6,593 nucleotides of DNA from a candidate division WWE3 bacterium CG_4_9_14_3_um_filter_43_9 (lineage in GTDB: Bacteria > Patescibacteriota > CPR3 > GCA-002780085): assembly GCA_002791435.1 (NCBI GenBank), contig PFXB01000087.1, positions 1-6,593 of the forward strand. Reading direction: 5' to 3'. Made by a program: the position numbers and the translations under genes. The notes under the pieces are model-generated. The model did not search any database. It saw only the letters and a list, made by a program, of their open reading frames with translations, and was not told the DNA's origin. Positions 1-6,225 of the stretch are shown piece after piece. The stretch's first letter is position 1, and each line of letters begins with the position of its first letter.

Positions 1-1
1 C

Positions 2-409
2 GAGTTCCCCTTGCTTGATCCTGATCAATATCAATATTCAACCTCCTGGATTGAAGATGGCGGGGTCTTTTTAAATCTGGATTACAAATACAAGGGAAAT
101 GACCTGGAGGCTGTTTTAAGTTTCGAGCTGGTCCATGTTTTGGAAGACCTGGGCAAAGTTTCCGACGCTCAGATTAAAGAATGGATGGATTTGCGCGGAA
201 TCTCAAGCGATCTTTTAATTGATTGGAACAAAAAAGTGGTCAATATTGATGAATGGGAAGCCTCACCCAGGGAAGACTTTGCCGAATGTTACAAGGCTAT
301 TTTGGGCAATAATAAAGGTGGGGATTTGTGGAAGGTGAAAACACAGTACGGCGAACCTAATGATCGAGCATCCGAATGGATGAAAAAATTTCAGGCCGAA
401 CTACAATAG
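2..409 (+). CDS. Hypothetical protein, 5' partial, possible degenerate zincin-type metallopeptidase fold
   Basis: The reading frame is open from the left window edge and stops with TAG at 407-409, so the visible 135 codons are probably the C-terminal part of a longer protein. The TTG at 11 is in frame but is not a convincing start, because no Shine-Dalgarno can be seen in the few bases before it. I do not recognise the family with certainty. Counting from that TTG, residues 38-42 read FELVH, which resembles a zinc-protease HExxH helix with the first His replaced by Phe. About 50 residues later (88-92) comes EDFAE, resembling the second helix that supplies the third Glu ligand in several gluzincin-like peptidases. 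Several Trp and Tyr lie around these motifs. No membrane segment is visible in this part. If the fold assignment is right, the protein may be a non-catalytic relative. It ends 74 bases before recA and appears to be a separate unit, since a promoter follows it. Confidence 0.7.
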   Translation, partial: EFPLLDPDQYQYSTSWIEDGGVFLNLDYKYKGNDLEAVLSFELVHVLEDLGKVSDAQIKEWMDLRGISSDLLIDWNKKVVNIDEWEASPREDFAECYKAILGNNKGGDLWKVKTQYGEPNDRASEWMKKFQAELQ

Positions 410-416
410 TTGGCGG

Positions 417-445
417 TTGAATTTAAACTACATAAATGCTAAGAT
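417..445 (+). promoter_or_regulatory. Predicted sigma-70-type promoter of the recA operon
   Basis: TTGAAT at 417-422 and TAAGAT at 440-445 are separated by exactly 17 bases; each matches the consensus hexamer at four of six positions. Transcription would start near 452, giving a leader of about 30 bases before the recA start. I saw no Gram-positive SOS box (GAAC-N4-GTTC) and no CTG-N10-CAG LexA box between 400 and 483, so damage-inducible control by a classical LexA is not supported by the sequence. Confidence 0.5.
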
Positions 446-471
446 ATACCCACTTTTTAGCCTAAGTCAAA

Positions 472-477
472 AAGGAG
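472..477 (+). promoter_or_regulatory. Shine-Dalgarno site of recA
   Basis: AAGGAG lies six bases (all T) upstream of the ATG at 484. It is a strong site that fixes the recA start. Confidence 0.85.
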
Positions 478-483
478 TTTTTT

Positions 484-1518
484 ATGTCCGGGGAAAAAAA
501 TGAAGGAAAGAGAGAGGCGGTTTTAACTGCCATTGCCCAAATTGAAAAGCAATTTGGGAAAGGTTCAATCATGAAGCTGGGCGAAGGGAAAACCCAGTTG
601 GACGTTGAATCAATTCCAACTGGCTCCATCGCGCTAGATTTAGCTTTAGGTGTGGGCGGTTATCCGCGCGGAAGAATCGTGGAAATTTTTGGTCCGGAAT
701 CTTCCGGGAAAACTACTCTAGCCCTGCATGCGGTGGCTGAAGTTCAGGCCAGCGGTGGAACTGCCGCTTATGTGGATACCGAGCACGCCTTAGATGCGCT
801 TTATGCCCGCGGAATCGGCGTCAAACTGGACGATCTTTTGGTTTCCCAACCAGACACCGGCGAGCAAGCTTTGGAAATCACCGAAACTTTGGTTCGTTCG
901 GGAGGGATAGATTTGGTGTTGATTGATTCGGTCGCGGCCTTGGTTCCCAAAGCCGAAATTGAAGGTGAGATGGGAGACGCCTTTGTCGGATTGCAGGCCA
1001 GGCTCATGTCACAGGCCTTGCGTAAACTGACCGGGGCGATTTCCAAGTCTAAAACCTGCGTCATTTTTACCAATCAATTGCGCGAAAAAATCGGCATCAT
1101 GTTTGGTAACCCCGAAGTCACACCCGGAGGCAGGGCTTTAAAATTTTACTCGTCTTTGAGACTTGATATTCGTCGGATCGATAGCATCAAAGAAGCAGAG
1201 AGAGTGGTGGGAGGAAGACATAGAGTGAAAGTGGTCAAAAATAAAGTGGCCGCGCCTTTCAGGATCGCCGAGTTTGACATTATGTATGCCGAAGGGATCT
1301 CCAAGAGCGGCAATTTGGTGGATGTCGGGCTGGAGCTTGGGATTGTTGAAAAATCAGGCGCCTGGTATCAATACGGAAGTGAAAAAATCGGGCAGGGGCG
1401 TGAAGCAGCCAAAGCTTACCTCAAGGAACACCCTAAAATCGCCGTCGAATTGGAAAAGAAAATCAAGGACAAGGCGCAAGCAGGCACTCCCTTGCAGGTT
1501 GGAGTAGAGGAAGGTTAG
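484..1518 (+). CDS. recA: Recombinase RecA
   Basis: RecA polymerises on single-stranded DNA as an ATP-dependent filament. It drives homologous pairing and strand exchange in recombinational repair and, where LexA exists, stimulates its self-cleavage. The 344-residue product has the full family architecture: an N-terminal helix with the EKQFGKGSIMKLG signature (21-33), Walker A GPESSGKT (70-77), the catalytic Glu100 in the DTEHALD segment, Walker B LVLID (144-148), loop L1 around 157-165, and the DNA-binding L2 region from FTNQLREKIG to TPGG (195-216). The VKVVKNKVAAPF segment (248-259) and a C-terminal domain with GIVEKSGAWY and IGQGRE complete the protein. The length is close to the Escherichia coli protein (353), with a shorter acidic tail. 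No residue needed for activity appears to be missing. It is the first gene of a tight run with sppA, recX and rny, 12 bases before sppA, behind its own predicted promoter. Confidence 0.98.
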   Translation: MSGEKNEGKREAVLTAIAQIEKQFGKGSIMKLGEGKTQLDVESIPTGSIALDLALGVGGYPRGRIVEIFGPESSGKTTLALHAVAEVQASGGTAAYVDTEHALDALYARGIGVKLDDLLVSQPDTGEQALEITETLVRSGGIDLVLIDSVAALVPKAEIEGEMGDAFVGLQARLMSQALRKLTGAISKSKTCVIFTNQLREKIGIMFGNPEVTPGGRALKFYSSLRLDIRRIDSIKEAERVVGGRHRVKVVKNKVAAPFRIAEFDIMYAEGISKSGNLVDVGLELGIVEKSGAWYQYGSEKIGQGREAAKAYLKEHPKIAVELEKKIKDKAQAGTPLQVGVEEG

Positions 1519-1530
1519 ATTTAAAGATCT

Positions 1531-2511
1531 ATGGAAGAAAAAAAAGGATTAACCAAAACTCAAAGCTGGATTTTGGGTTGTGGTTTGTTTTTTATTATCG
1601 GAATAGTCGCAATTTGTTCTGTGGCGGTAGTTTCGCTTTTTGCCAACAAAAGCGTGCGTGAAAATGAAAAGGTGATCGGTGGCAGCGGAAATGAGAAGAT
1701 TGGAGTCATTCGTATCTCGGGAGTACTCTCCGAAGACGAAGGTGGCCTTTTAATTGCTTCTTCTGCCATCAGTTCTGTCTGTTTAAGACAGGAATTAGAA
1801 TCTTTGGCCCAAGACCCGGATTTAAAGGCGATTATCTTGCGGATTAACAGTCCGGGAGGATCAGCCGTCGAGTCAGAAGAACTCTATCAAGCGGTAGTTA
1901 ATTTTAAAAAAAGTGGCAAGATTGTGGTTTCCTCTTTAGGAGACACCGCGGCTTCCGGCGGTTATTACGTGGCACTCTCCGCTGACGAGATTATTGCTTC
2001 TCAAGCCACCATTACCGGAAGTCTGGGAGCTATTGCAGAAATTACCAATCTTTCCGGTTTATACGAAAAATTGGGTTTACAAGCGGAAGTGTATAAAACA
2101 GGAACGGAAAAGGACATTTTTTCGCAAACCCGCGAGCGGACCGATGAAGAAAAAGAAATCATCCAAAAAGTAATCGACGACTCTTTTCAATTGTTTTTAG
2201 AAAGAATCGCGGAAAGAAGAAAGATGGAGATTAACGAAGTAAAAAAGATGGCTGATGGACGAATTTATAGTGGTCAACAGGCCTTAGATTTAAAATTGAT
2301 TGATAAGCTTGGGAATTATGAAGATGCGGTTTCTGAAGCTAAAAGATTAGCGGGAATCGAGGAGGCAAAATTGGTTGAGTATACCTCTGAGCCTACAATT
2401 TGGGATTTTATTTTGCAATTAAGCAGCCAAAAATTTAATCCGCTTTTAAAATCTCTAGAAAACCTCGATTTAACATCTGGCTTCAAAATTCGCTATCTTC
2501 TGTCTCCCTAA
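1531..2511 (+). CDS. sppA: Signal peptide peptidase SppA (membrane-anchored Ser-Lys protease, S49 family)
   Basis: SppA cleaves remnant signal peptides and other short membrane-associated peptides on the extracytoplasmic side of the membrane. The 326-residue product is the short, single-domain form (the Bacillus subtilis protein has about 335). It has one N-terminal membrane segment at about residues 13-38 and then the S49 crotonase-like domain. The INSPGGS motif is at 105-111, the nucleophile is Ser142 in TAASGGYY, and the general base is Lys194 in TGTEKDIFS. The Ser-to-Lys distance of 52 residues equals that of the B. subtilis pair (Ser147, Lys199). The conserved GRIYSGQQALDLKLIDKLG segment is at 243-261. 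There is no good Shine-Dalgarno directly before the ATG: AGAGGAAGG at 1507-1514 is about 16 bases away, inside the end of recA. Translation is therefore probably coupled to recA, which stops 12 bases upstream. Its position between recA and recX is unusual. Confidence 0.93.
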   Translation: MEEKKGLTKTQSWILGCGLFFIIGIVAICSVAVVSLFANKSVRENEKVIGGSGNEKIGVIRISGVLSEDEGGLLIASSAISSVCLRQELESLAQDPDLKAIILRINSPGGSAVESEELYQAVVNFKKSGKIVVSSLGDTAASGGYYVALSADEIIASQATITGSLGAIAEITNLSGLYEKLGLQAEVYKTGTEKDIFSQTRERTDEEKEIIQKVIDDSFQLFLERIAERRKMEINEVKKMADGRIYSGQQALDLKLIDKLGNYEDAVSEAKRLAGIEEAKLVEYTSEPTIWDFILQLSSQKFNPLLKSLENLDLTSGFKIRYLLSP

Positions 2512-2519
2512 AATGCGGA

Positions 2520-3185
2520 ATGCCAAAAATCACTGACATTAAAAAACAGAAAGTTCGTCCAAGGGTTAATATCTACTTAGACGGAAAGTTTGGTTTCAGC
2601 CTTAACCTGGAAGATTATCTAAAGTTAGGTTTGAAAAAAGACCAGGAAATAGACTTAAACACCATTCCGCACATTTTAAATCAAGATCAGCAAAAGAAAT
2701 TATTCGATTCAGCCTTAAATTTTTTATCTTTTCGTCCCAGGTCGGAAAAGGAAATTCGCGACAAGCTTTGGGCGATTCTTAAAAAGAGTAGGATCAGTAC
2801 CAGTCAAGAATCGTTGTCGGATAAAGTACACAAATTAATCGATGAGACTGTCGCAAGCTTAAAGAAAATAGGGCAGGTTGACGATTTGCAGTTTACCTTG
2901 TGGTGGATTGAGCAAAGGCAGAAGTTTAGGCCTAAAGGCAGAATGGCCTTAGCCAATGAATTATCCTCCAAAGGGATTAAAAAAGAGATTATAGATGAGG
3001 CTTTTTCCAGAGGATTGGGAGAAGATGATTTGGCTCTAGCCTCAAAACTGATAGACAAAAAAAAGACTTCCTTTGAAAAATTAGCGGATTTTGAAAGAAA
3101 GAAAAAAGTGGCATCCTATCTTGCCAGACGGGGATTTTCCTGGGAAGTTATCAATCAAGTTTTAACTTTAATTAAGGAGGAATAA
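2520..3185 (+). CDS. recX: Regulatory protein RecX
   Basis: RecX binds RecA filaments and modulates them, usually limiting filament growth and RecA ATPase and co-protease activity. The 221-residue product is an all-helical repeat protein with the family hallmarks. The N-terminal extension typical of Gram-positive-type members contains VNIYLDGKFGFSL (16-28) and LGLKKDQEID (36-45). The first three-helix unit has ALNFLSFRPRSEKEIRDKL (65-83). The second contains KKIGQVDDLQF (115-125), RPKGRMALANELSSKGI (137-153) and the IIDEAF segment. The C-terminal unit is KKVASYLARRGFSWEVI (195-211). It starts eight bases after the sppA stop with no clear Shine-Dalgarno, so translational coupling is likely. 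Its end overlaps the rny ribosome binding site. Co-transcription with recA is common for recX and supports the call. An ATG at 2513 is out of frame and is not the start. Confidence 0.92.
   Translation: MPKITDIKKQKVRPRVNIYLDGKFGFSLNLEDYLKLGLKKDQEIDLNTIPHILNQDQQKKLFDSALNFLSFRPRSEKEIRDKLWAILKKSRISTSQESLSDKVHKLIDETVASLKKIGQVDDLQFTLWWIEQRQKFRPKGRMALANELSSKGIKKEIIDEAFSRGLGEDDLALASKLIDKKKTSFEKLADFERKKKVASYLARRGFSWEVINQVLTLIKEE
3173..3180 (+). promoter_or_regulatory. Shine-Dalgarno site of rny, inside the end of recX
   Basis: TAAGGAGG is a complete anti-16S match seven bases before the ATG at 3188. It lies within the last codons of recX (stop at 3183-3185). Ribosomes ending recX could re-initiate here, but the strength of the site also allows independent initiation. 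It contrasts with the weak sites of sppA and recX. Confidence 0.9.
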
Positions 3186-3187
3186 AA

Positions 3188-4726
3188 ATGCCAGCCGTAT
3201 CCATTTATATTTTATGGGGCTTGACGCTTTTACTTTCTATCGGCGCTTTTGTGGCGGTTTTTGTGCTTTATAAACAATCCCGCAAAAAGGTGTCCCCCGC
3301 TGTAAGTCAAGAAGAGCTGTCCCAGCTTGAAGAAATGAAAGCCAAGGGAAGAGAAATTTTACTGGAAGCGAGAGATGAAGCTTTAAGGATTAAACGTGAA
3401 GCGGAAAGCGAGGCGCAAAAAAGAAGAGCGGAAGTTAGCAAGTTGGAAAGCAGGGTTTCGCAAAAGGAGGAATGGATAGATAAACGCATCGGTGCTTCGG
3501 AAGAGAGGGAAAAAAGTTTAAGCCTGCGTGAAAAAGCGCAAGCAGAATCAGAGAAAAAAATTGAAGAGATCAAACGAGAACAGTTAGAAAAATTGCAGAG
3601 GGTGAGCGGACTTACCAAGGAAGAAGCCAAAAATATTATTCTAACCGCGGTTGAAAAGAACCTTAAATCCGACATTGCCAGAAGAATCAAGGAAACTGAG
3701 GAGGAGATAAAATTTGAAGCCGACAGAAAAGCGAAAGAAATTTTGGTGACTGCCATTCAAAAAGTCTCCACAGAATATGTCGCTGAATATACAACCTCGA
3801 CCATTGCTTTGCCTGATGATGAGATGAAAGGCAGGATTATCGGTCGTGAAGGACGCAATATTCGAACCTTCGAAAATCTAGCCGGGGTCAACGTTGAGAT
3901 TGATGAAACCCCGGGGGTGATTACTCTGTCGTCCTTTGACGGAGTAAGGCGCGAGGTGGCGCGCCGGGCGATGGAGAAATTAATTGCGGATGGAAGAATT
4001 CAGCCAGCACGCATCGAAGAAGTGGTAGCCAAGTCACAAAGAGATGTTGATAAAATCATCCGTGAGGCCGGTGAGCAACTGGTTTATGAAACCGGAGTCA
4101 CGGGGTTGCCTTCAGAAATTATCGATCTTTTGGGAAGATTTAAATTCAGAACTTCCTATGGTCAAAATATGATTGCACACACCTTAGAAGTAGTTAATAT
4201 AGGTAAAGTTTTAGCCAACGAAATTGGAACAGATGTGAAAATCGTCAAAGCGGCCTGCCTTTTACATGATATCGGAAAGGTTTTAACCGCCGACACCGAA
4301 GGTTCACATACCCAAATCGGAGCGGACATTTTAAGACGCTACAAAATTTCAGAAAGAATAATTCAAGCGATGGAGAGTCATCATGAAGAAAAGCCATTTA
4401 CTTCAATTGAGGGTATTTTGGTTAATGTGGCCGATGCTATTTCCGGAGCAAGGCCGGGCGCGCGCTATGAAGACTATGAGTCATACGTCAAAAGGATTTC
4501 TGAACTGGAAAATATTGCCGCCTCATTTGATGGAGTCGAGAAAACCTTTGCTTTGCAGGCCGGCAGGGAAGTGCGCGTGATTGTTATTCCGCAAAAAGTT
4601 GACGACAACGGAATAGTCACCCTGGCTCACGGGATCGCCAAGAGGATTCATGATGAGGTGGTTTACCCGGGAATGGTGAAAGTAACCGTTATCCGCGAGA
4701 ACAGGGCAGTTGAGGTGGCGAAATAA
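3188..4726 (+). CDS. rny: Ribonuclease Y (membrane-anchored endoribonuclease)
   Basis: RNase Y makes the initiating endonucleolytic cuts in mRNA decay and some RNA maturation. It acts at the inner face of the membrane and takes the RNase E role in many bacteria that lack RNase E. The 512-residue product has the normal domain order and nearly the normal length (about 520 in Bacillus subtilis). A membrane helix at residues 5-28 is followed by a long, highly charged coiled coil from about 40 to 190. The KH RNA-binding domain comes next, with GRIIGREGRNIR (215-226) carrying the GxxG loop. The HD domain has His331, the HD pair His360-Asp361 in LLHDIGK, His374 in EGSHTQIG, the His398-His399 pair in ESHHEE, and Asp416 in VADAISGARPGAR. 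The conserved C-terminal region with EVRVIVIP closes the protein. It starts two bases after recX and is the last gene of the tight run. Confidence 0.97.
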   Translation: MPAVSIYILWGLTLLLSIGAFVAVFVLYKQSRKKVSPAVSQEELSQLEEMKAKGREILLEARDEALRIKREAESEAQKRRAEVSKLESRVSQKEEWIDKRIGASEEREKSLSLREKAQAESEKKIEEIKREQLEKLQRVSGLTKEEAKNIILTAVEKNLKSDIARRIKETEEEIKFEADRKAKEILVTAIQKVSTEYVAEYTTSTIALPDDEMKGRIIGREGRNIRTFENLAGVNVEIDETPGVITLSSFDGVRREVARRAMEKLIADGRIQPARIEEVVAKSQRDVDKIIREAGEQLVYETGVTGLPSEIIDLLGRFKFRTSYGQNMIAHTLEVVNIGKVLANEIGTDVKIVKAACLLHDIGKVLTADTEGSHTQIGADILRRYKISERIIQAMESHHEEKPFTSIEGILVNVADAISGARPGARYEDYESYVKRISELENIAASFDGVEKTFALQAGREVRVIVIPQKVDDNGIVTLAHGIAKRIHDEVVYPGMVKVTVIRENRAVEVAK

Positions 4727-4755
4727 ATTAAAAATAAAAATGAAAAATGAAAAAA

Positions 4756-4778
4756 GTAGCGGCGGACTTTAGTCCGCC
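4756..4778 (+). repeat. REP-like palindrome, forward copy
   Basis: The 23-base unit starts with GTAGC (4756-4760) and continues as a perfect 8-base-pair hairpin, GGCGGACT (4761-4768) and AGTCCGCC (4771-4778), around a TT loop. A GTAG tetranucleotide at the 5' foot of a short hairpin is the hallmark of REP sequences recognised by RAYT (TnpA-REP, HUH-type) transposases. No T-tract follows, so it is not a typical terminator. An inverted partner lies 14 bases downstream. Confidence 0.65.
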
Positions 4779-4792
4779 AAGTTTGGGAGCGT

Positions 4793-4815
4793 GGAAACCT
4801 AAAGGTTTCCGCTAC
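4793..4815 (-). repeat. REP-like palindrome, inverted copy
   Basis: Read on the minus strand this unit also begins GTAGC (4815-4811) followed by GGAAACCT, TT and AGGTTTCC. It is the same 23-base length, with the same 8-base-pair stem and two-base loop as the forward copy. The GTAGCGG start and CTTTAG centre are shared, while the bases between differ in a compensated way that keeps pairing. The two units face each other, so GTAGCGG and CCGCTAC also form an outer 7-base-pair stem that would fold the whole 60 bases into a three-way junction, like a BIME pair. Confidence 0.65.
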
Positions 4816-4900
4816 GGTTGGGTAGTGGAGGCGGTGAAACGGGCGGAATTCTCGTTTCCGGCGAATGACAAATCTCTAGAGCAAGGCTGGAAAATACGAT

Positions 4901-4905
4901 CGGAG
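4901..4905 (+). promoter_or_regulatory. Shine-Dalgarno site of ymdB
   Basis: CGGAG five bases before the ATG at 4911 is a modest site. The frame upstream of 4911 is closed by TGA at 4866 and has no better start, which fixes the gene start together with the family's usual MKILF beginning. Confidence 0.6.
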
Positions 4906-4910
4906 CAATT

Positions 4911-5705
4911 ATGAAAATTCTTTTTTTAGGTGAAATTATCGGCAGAACCGGAAGACAAATAGTTAAAAAGGTCTTACCGGAAATAAAAAAGAAATATAAA
5001 GTAGATCTGTGTCTTGCCAATGGGGAAACGATCACTCATGGAAAAGGCGTTTCGCGCGAAAAAGTTGAGGAGATTGTAACCTGCGGGGTCGATTTTTTAA
5101 CCTCCGGCAATCACGTTTTCCGCTACAGCAATTTTTTAGAGGATTTAGATGATCCGGCGCTTCCGATTTTACGTCCGGCCAACTATGTAAGCAGTCTTCC
5201 GGGCCGGGGTTGTGAAATTCTAGATTTAGGACGCAAAGGAAGAGTGTTATTAATAAATCTGCAAGGCCGGGTTTTTATGCCGCACCAAATCGAGTCTCCA
5301 TTTGAGGCCGCGGATCGGATATTGACTCAAAACAGTCAGGAAAAATTAGCCGCCGCCATTGTCGATTTTCATGCTGAGGCAACCTCCGAAAAACAAAGCT
5401 TGGGTTATTTCCTAGACGGAAAAGTCTCAGCAGTTTTTGGGACCCACACCCATGTTGCCACCGCTGATCAGAGAATCTTGCCTCAAAAAACAGCCTATGT
5501 TTCGGACATCGGAATGATAGGTTCTTTAAATTCAATTCTCGGGGGCGAAATTACGACGATTGTCAGTCAACAGCAAAAGGGAATGTTGGGAGATTTTGAG
5601 GTCGCCTCCGACCCGCCCTTCCTTTTTAATAGCGTTTTAATTGAGATTAACAAAGGAAAAGCCGAAACGATTGAAAGAATCGATCGAATCGTAAAAAGCC
5701 TTTAA
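4911..5705 (+). CDS. ymdB: YmdB-family metallophosphoesterase (TIGR00282-type), with altered metal-ligand residues
   Basis: YmdB proteins are cytoplasmic binuclear metallophosphoesterases; the Bacillus subtilis member hydrolyses 2',3'-cyclic mononucleotides (and cAMP weakly) and affects biofilm and motility decisions. The 264-residue product has the same length as that protein and starts with the family signature MKILFLGEIIGRTGR. The expected active-site positions line up. Glu39 is kept in NGET, Asn67-His68 in TSGNHVF, His154 in VDFHAEATSEK, and His179 and His181 in FGTHTHVATAD. Two positions deviate: residue 8, normally Asp, is Glu, and residue 40, normally Asn in an EN pair, is Thr. All other ligands remain, so activity may be modified rather than lost. 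The C-terminal part (SDIGMIGSLNSILG and the SVLIEI strand) is normal for the family. It lies 184 bases after rny, its usual neighbour, which supports a role linked to RNA turnover. Confidence 0.93.
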   Translation: MKILFLGEIIGRTGRQIVKKVLPEIKKKYKVDLCLANGETITHGKGVSREKVEEIVTCGVDFLTSGNHVFRYSNFLEDLDDPALPILRPANYVSSLPGRGCEILDLGRKGRVLLINLQGRVFMPHQIESPFEAADRILTQNSQEKLAAAIVDFHAEATSEKQSLGYFLDGKVSAVFGTHTHVATADQRILPQKTAYVSDIGMIGSLNSILGGEITTIVSQQQKGMLGDFEVASDPPFLFNSVLIEINKGKAETIERIDRIVKSL

Positions 5706-5784
5706 AATCAACACTTTTTAAGGTGAGTGGGAGAAATAATCAGTAATTAGCTTGTTGGATTAGGAAAAATTAGCTGAATTTTAC

Positions 5785-5813
5785 TTGCAAAATCCGTTTA
5801 ACTTCGATAGAAT
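5785..5813 (+). promoter_or_regulatory. Predicted sigma-70-type promoter of the HU gene
   Basis: TTGCAA at 5785-5790 and TAGAAT at 5808-5813 are separated by exactly 17 bases. The -10 box matches consensus at five of six positions and the upstream flank is AT-rich. Transcription would begin near 5820, giving a leader of about 60 bases. Together with the strong Shine-Dalgarno and the terminator it defines the HU gene as a monocistronic unit. Confidence 0.65.
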
Positions 5814-5864
5814 AGAGTTTCGTGAACCTTTACCGTTTAGTTTTATTATCAATTTAGATTTCGA

Positions 5865-5874
5865 AAGGGGGTGA
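5865..5874 (+). promoter_or_regulatory. Extended Shine-Dalgarno site of the HU gene
   Basis: AAGGGGGTGA matches nine of ten positions of the complete anti-Shine-Dalgarno complement AAGGAGGTGA, eight bases before the ATG at 5883. It is the longest match in the window, as expected for an abundant protein. Confidence 0.85.
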
Positions 5875-5882
5875 CTTAGCTT

Positions 5883-6155
5883 ATGACAAAGTCAGATTTA
5901 GTTGAGCATGTTGCCTCAAAAACTGGTCTCACCAAGAGAGCAGCGGGAGATGCCCTAGAGGCGGTTTTAGCTGCGGTCGAAGGAGCTCTTTCCAAGGGCG
6001 ACAAGGTAACTTTGACCGGTTTCGGGACATTTTCGGTCAGAAGCCGCAAAGAAAGAATGGGTCGAAATCCGCAAACGGGCGCTCCTTTACGCATTCCGGC
6101 TACCAAGGTTCCCGGGTTTACCGCCGGTAAAGCTTTAAAGAAAGCTGTAAAGTAA
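5883..6155 (+). CDS. hup: HU-family nucleoid-associated DNA-binding protein
   Basis: HU is a small basic dimer that bends and compacts chromosomal DNA and assists replication, recombination and repair. The 90-residue product has the standard length. The N-terminal helices begin MTKSDLVEHVASKTGLTKRAA. The dimer-core strand is KVTLTGFGTFSVRSRKERMGRNPQTG (41-66). The tip of the DNA-binding arm carries the intercalating Pro63 in GRNPQTG. The segment IPATKVPGFTAGKALKKAVK closes the protein. IHF would be the main alternative, but the single-gene context, its own promoter and the general sequence favour HU. The gene is separated from ymdB by 177 bases and ends 33 bases before an intrinsic terminator, so it is most likely transcribed alone and strongly. 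Confidence 0.96.
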   Translation: MTKSDLVEHVASKTGLTKRAAGDALEAVLAAVEGALSKGDKVTLTGFGTFSVRSRKERMGRNPQTGAPLRIPATKVPGFTAGKALKKAVK

Positions 6156-6188
6156 TTTTGCCTTGAGATTTAAGAGAAATATACAAAG

Positions 6189-6225
6189 AAGAGTCGCAAT
6201 TAAAAAAGCGGCTCTTTTTTGTTTT
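6189..6225 (+). terminator. Intrinsic terminator of the HU gene
   Basis: AAGAGTCGC (6189-6197) pairs with GCGGCTCTT (6208-6216) over nine base pairs including one G-U wobble, around a ten-base A-rich loop. It is followed by six T (6215-6220), one G and four more T. This is a canonical rho-independent terminator for the plus strand. Confidence 0.88.

Larger units (their letters stand above)
4727..4910. other. Intergenic gap between rny and ymdB
   Basis: This 184-base gap is the largest but one between genes here. It begins with an A-rich tract (4727-4755) containing two copies of AAAAATGA. The pair of REP-like palindromes at 4756-4815 follows. The segment 4816-4880 is richer in G than its surroundings and contains only a weak six-base inverted repeat (GAAACG at 4836-4841, CGTTTC at 4853-4858). 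I could find no convincing promoter for ymdB and no intrinsic terminator with a T-tract, so read-through from rny into ymdB remains possible. Confidence 0.6.
5706..5882. other. Intergenic region upstream of the HU gene
   Basis: These 177 bases hold a weak AT-rich hairpin at the ymdB stop, no clear terminator, a good promoter at 5785-5813 and the HU ribosome binding site. The stretch 5724-5784 is AT-rich and featureless to my eye. Confidence 0.6.

Noticed and set aside
801..1073. A minus-strand open frame of 90 codons inside recA.
   Set aside because: Shadow frame opposite the highly conserved RecA core; no family resemblance.
3307..3756. A 149-codon minus-strand open frame opposite the rny coiled-coil region.
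   Set aside because: It is antisense to a certain gene. The Ser/Leu/Phe-rich product is what the reverse complement of Glu/Lys/Arg-rich coiled-coil codons gives, and there is no ribosome binding site.
4756..4815. The two hairpins after rny considered as intrinsic terminators.
   Set aside because: Neither hairpin is followed by a T-tract on the plus strand. On the minus strand the forward unit runs into a T-rich stretch, but there is no minus-strand gene to terminate.
4799..5035. A minus-strand open frame covering the inverted REP-like unit and the start of ymdB.
   Set aside because: It spans a palindrome and the first codons of a certain gene on the other strand and has no recognisable domain.
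5699..5723. A stem-loop at the ymdB stop (CCTTTAAAA and TTTTTAAGG around seven bases) considered as a terminator.
   Set aside because: The stem is AT-rich with a central mismatch and no T-tract follows it (the downstream bases are GTGAGTGGG).
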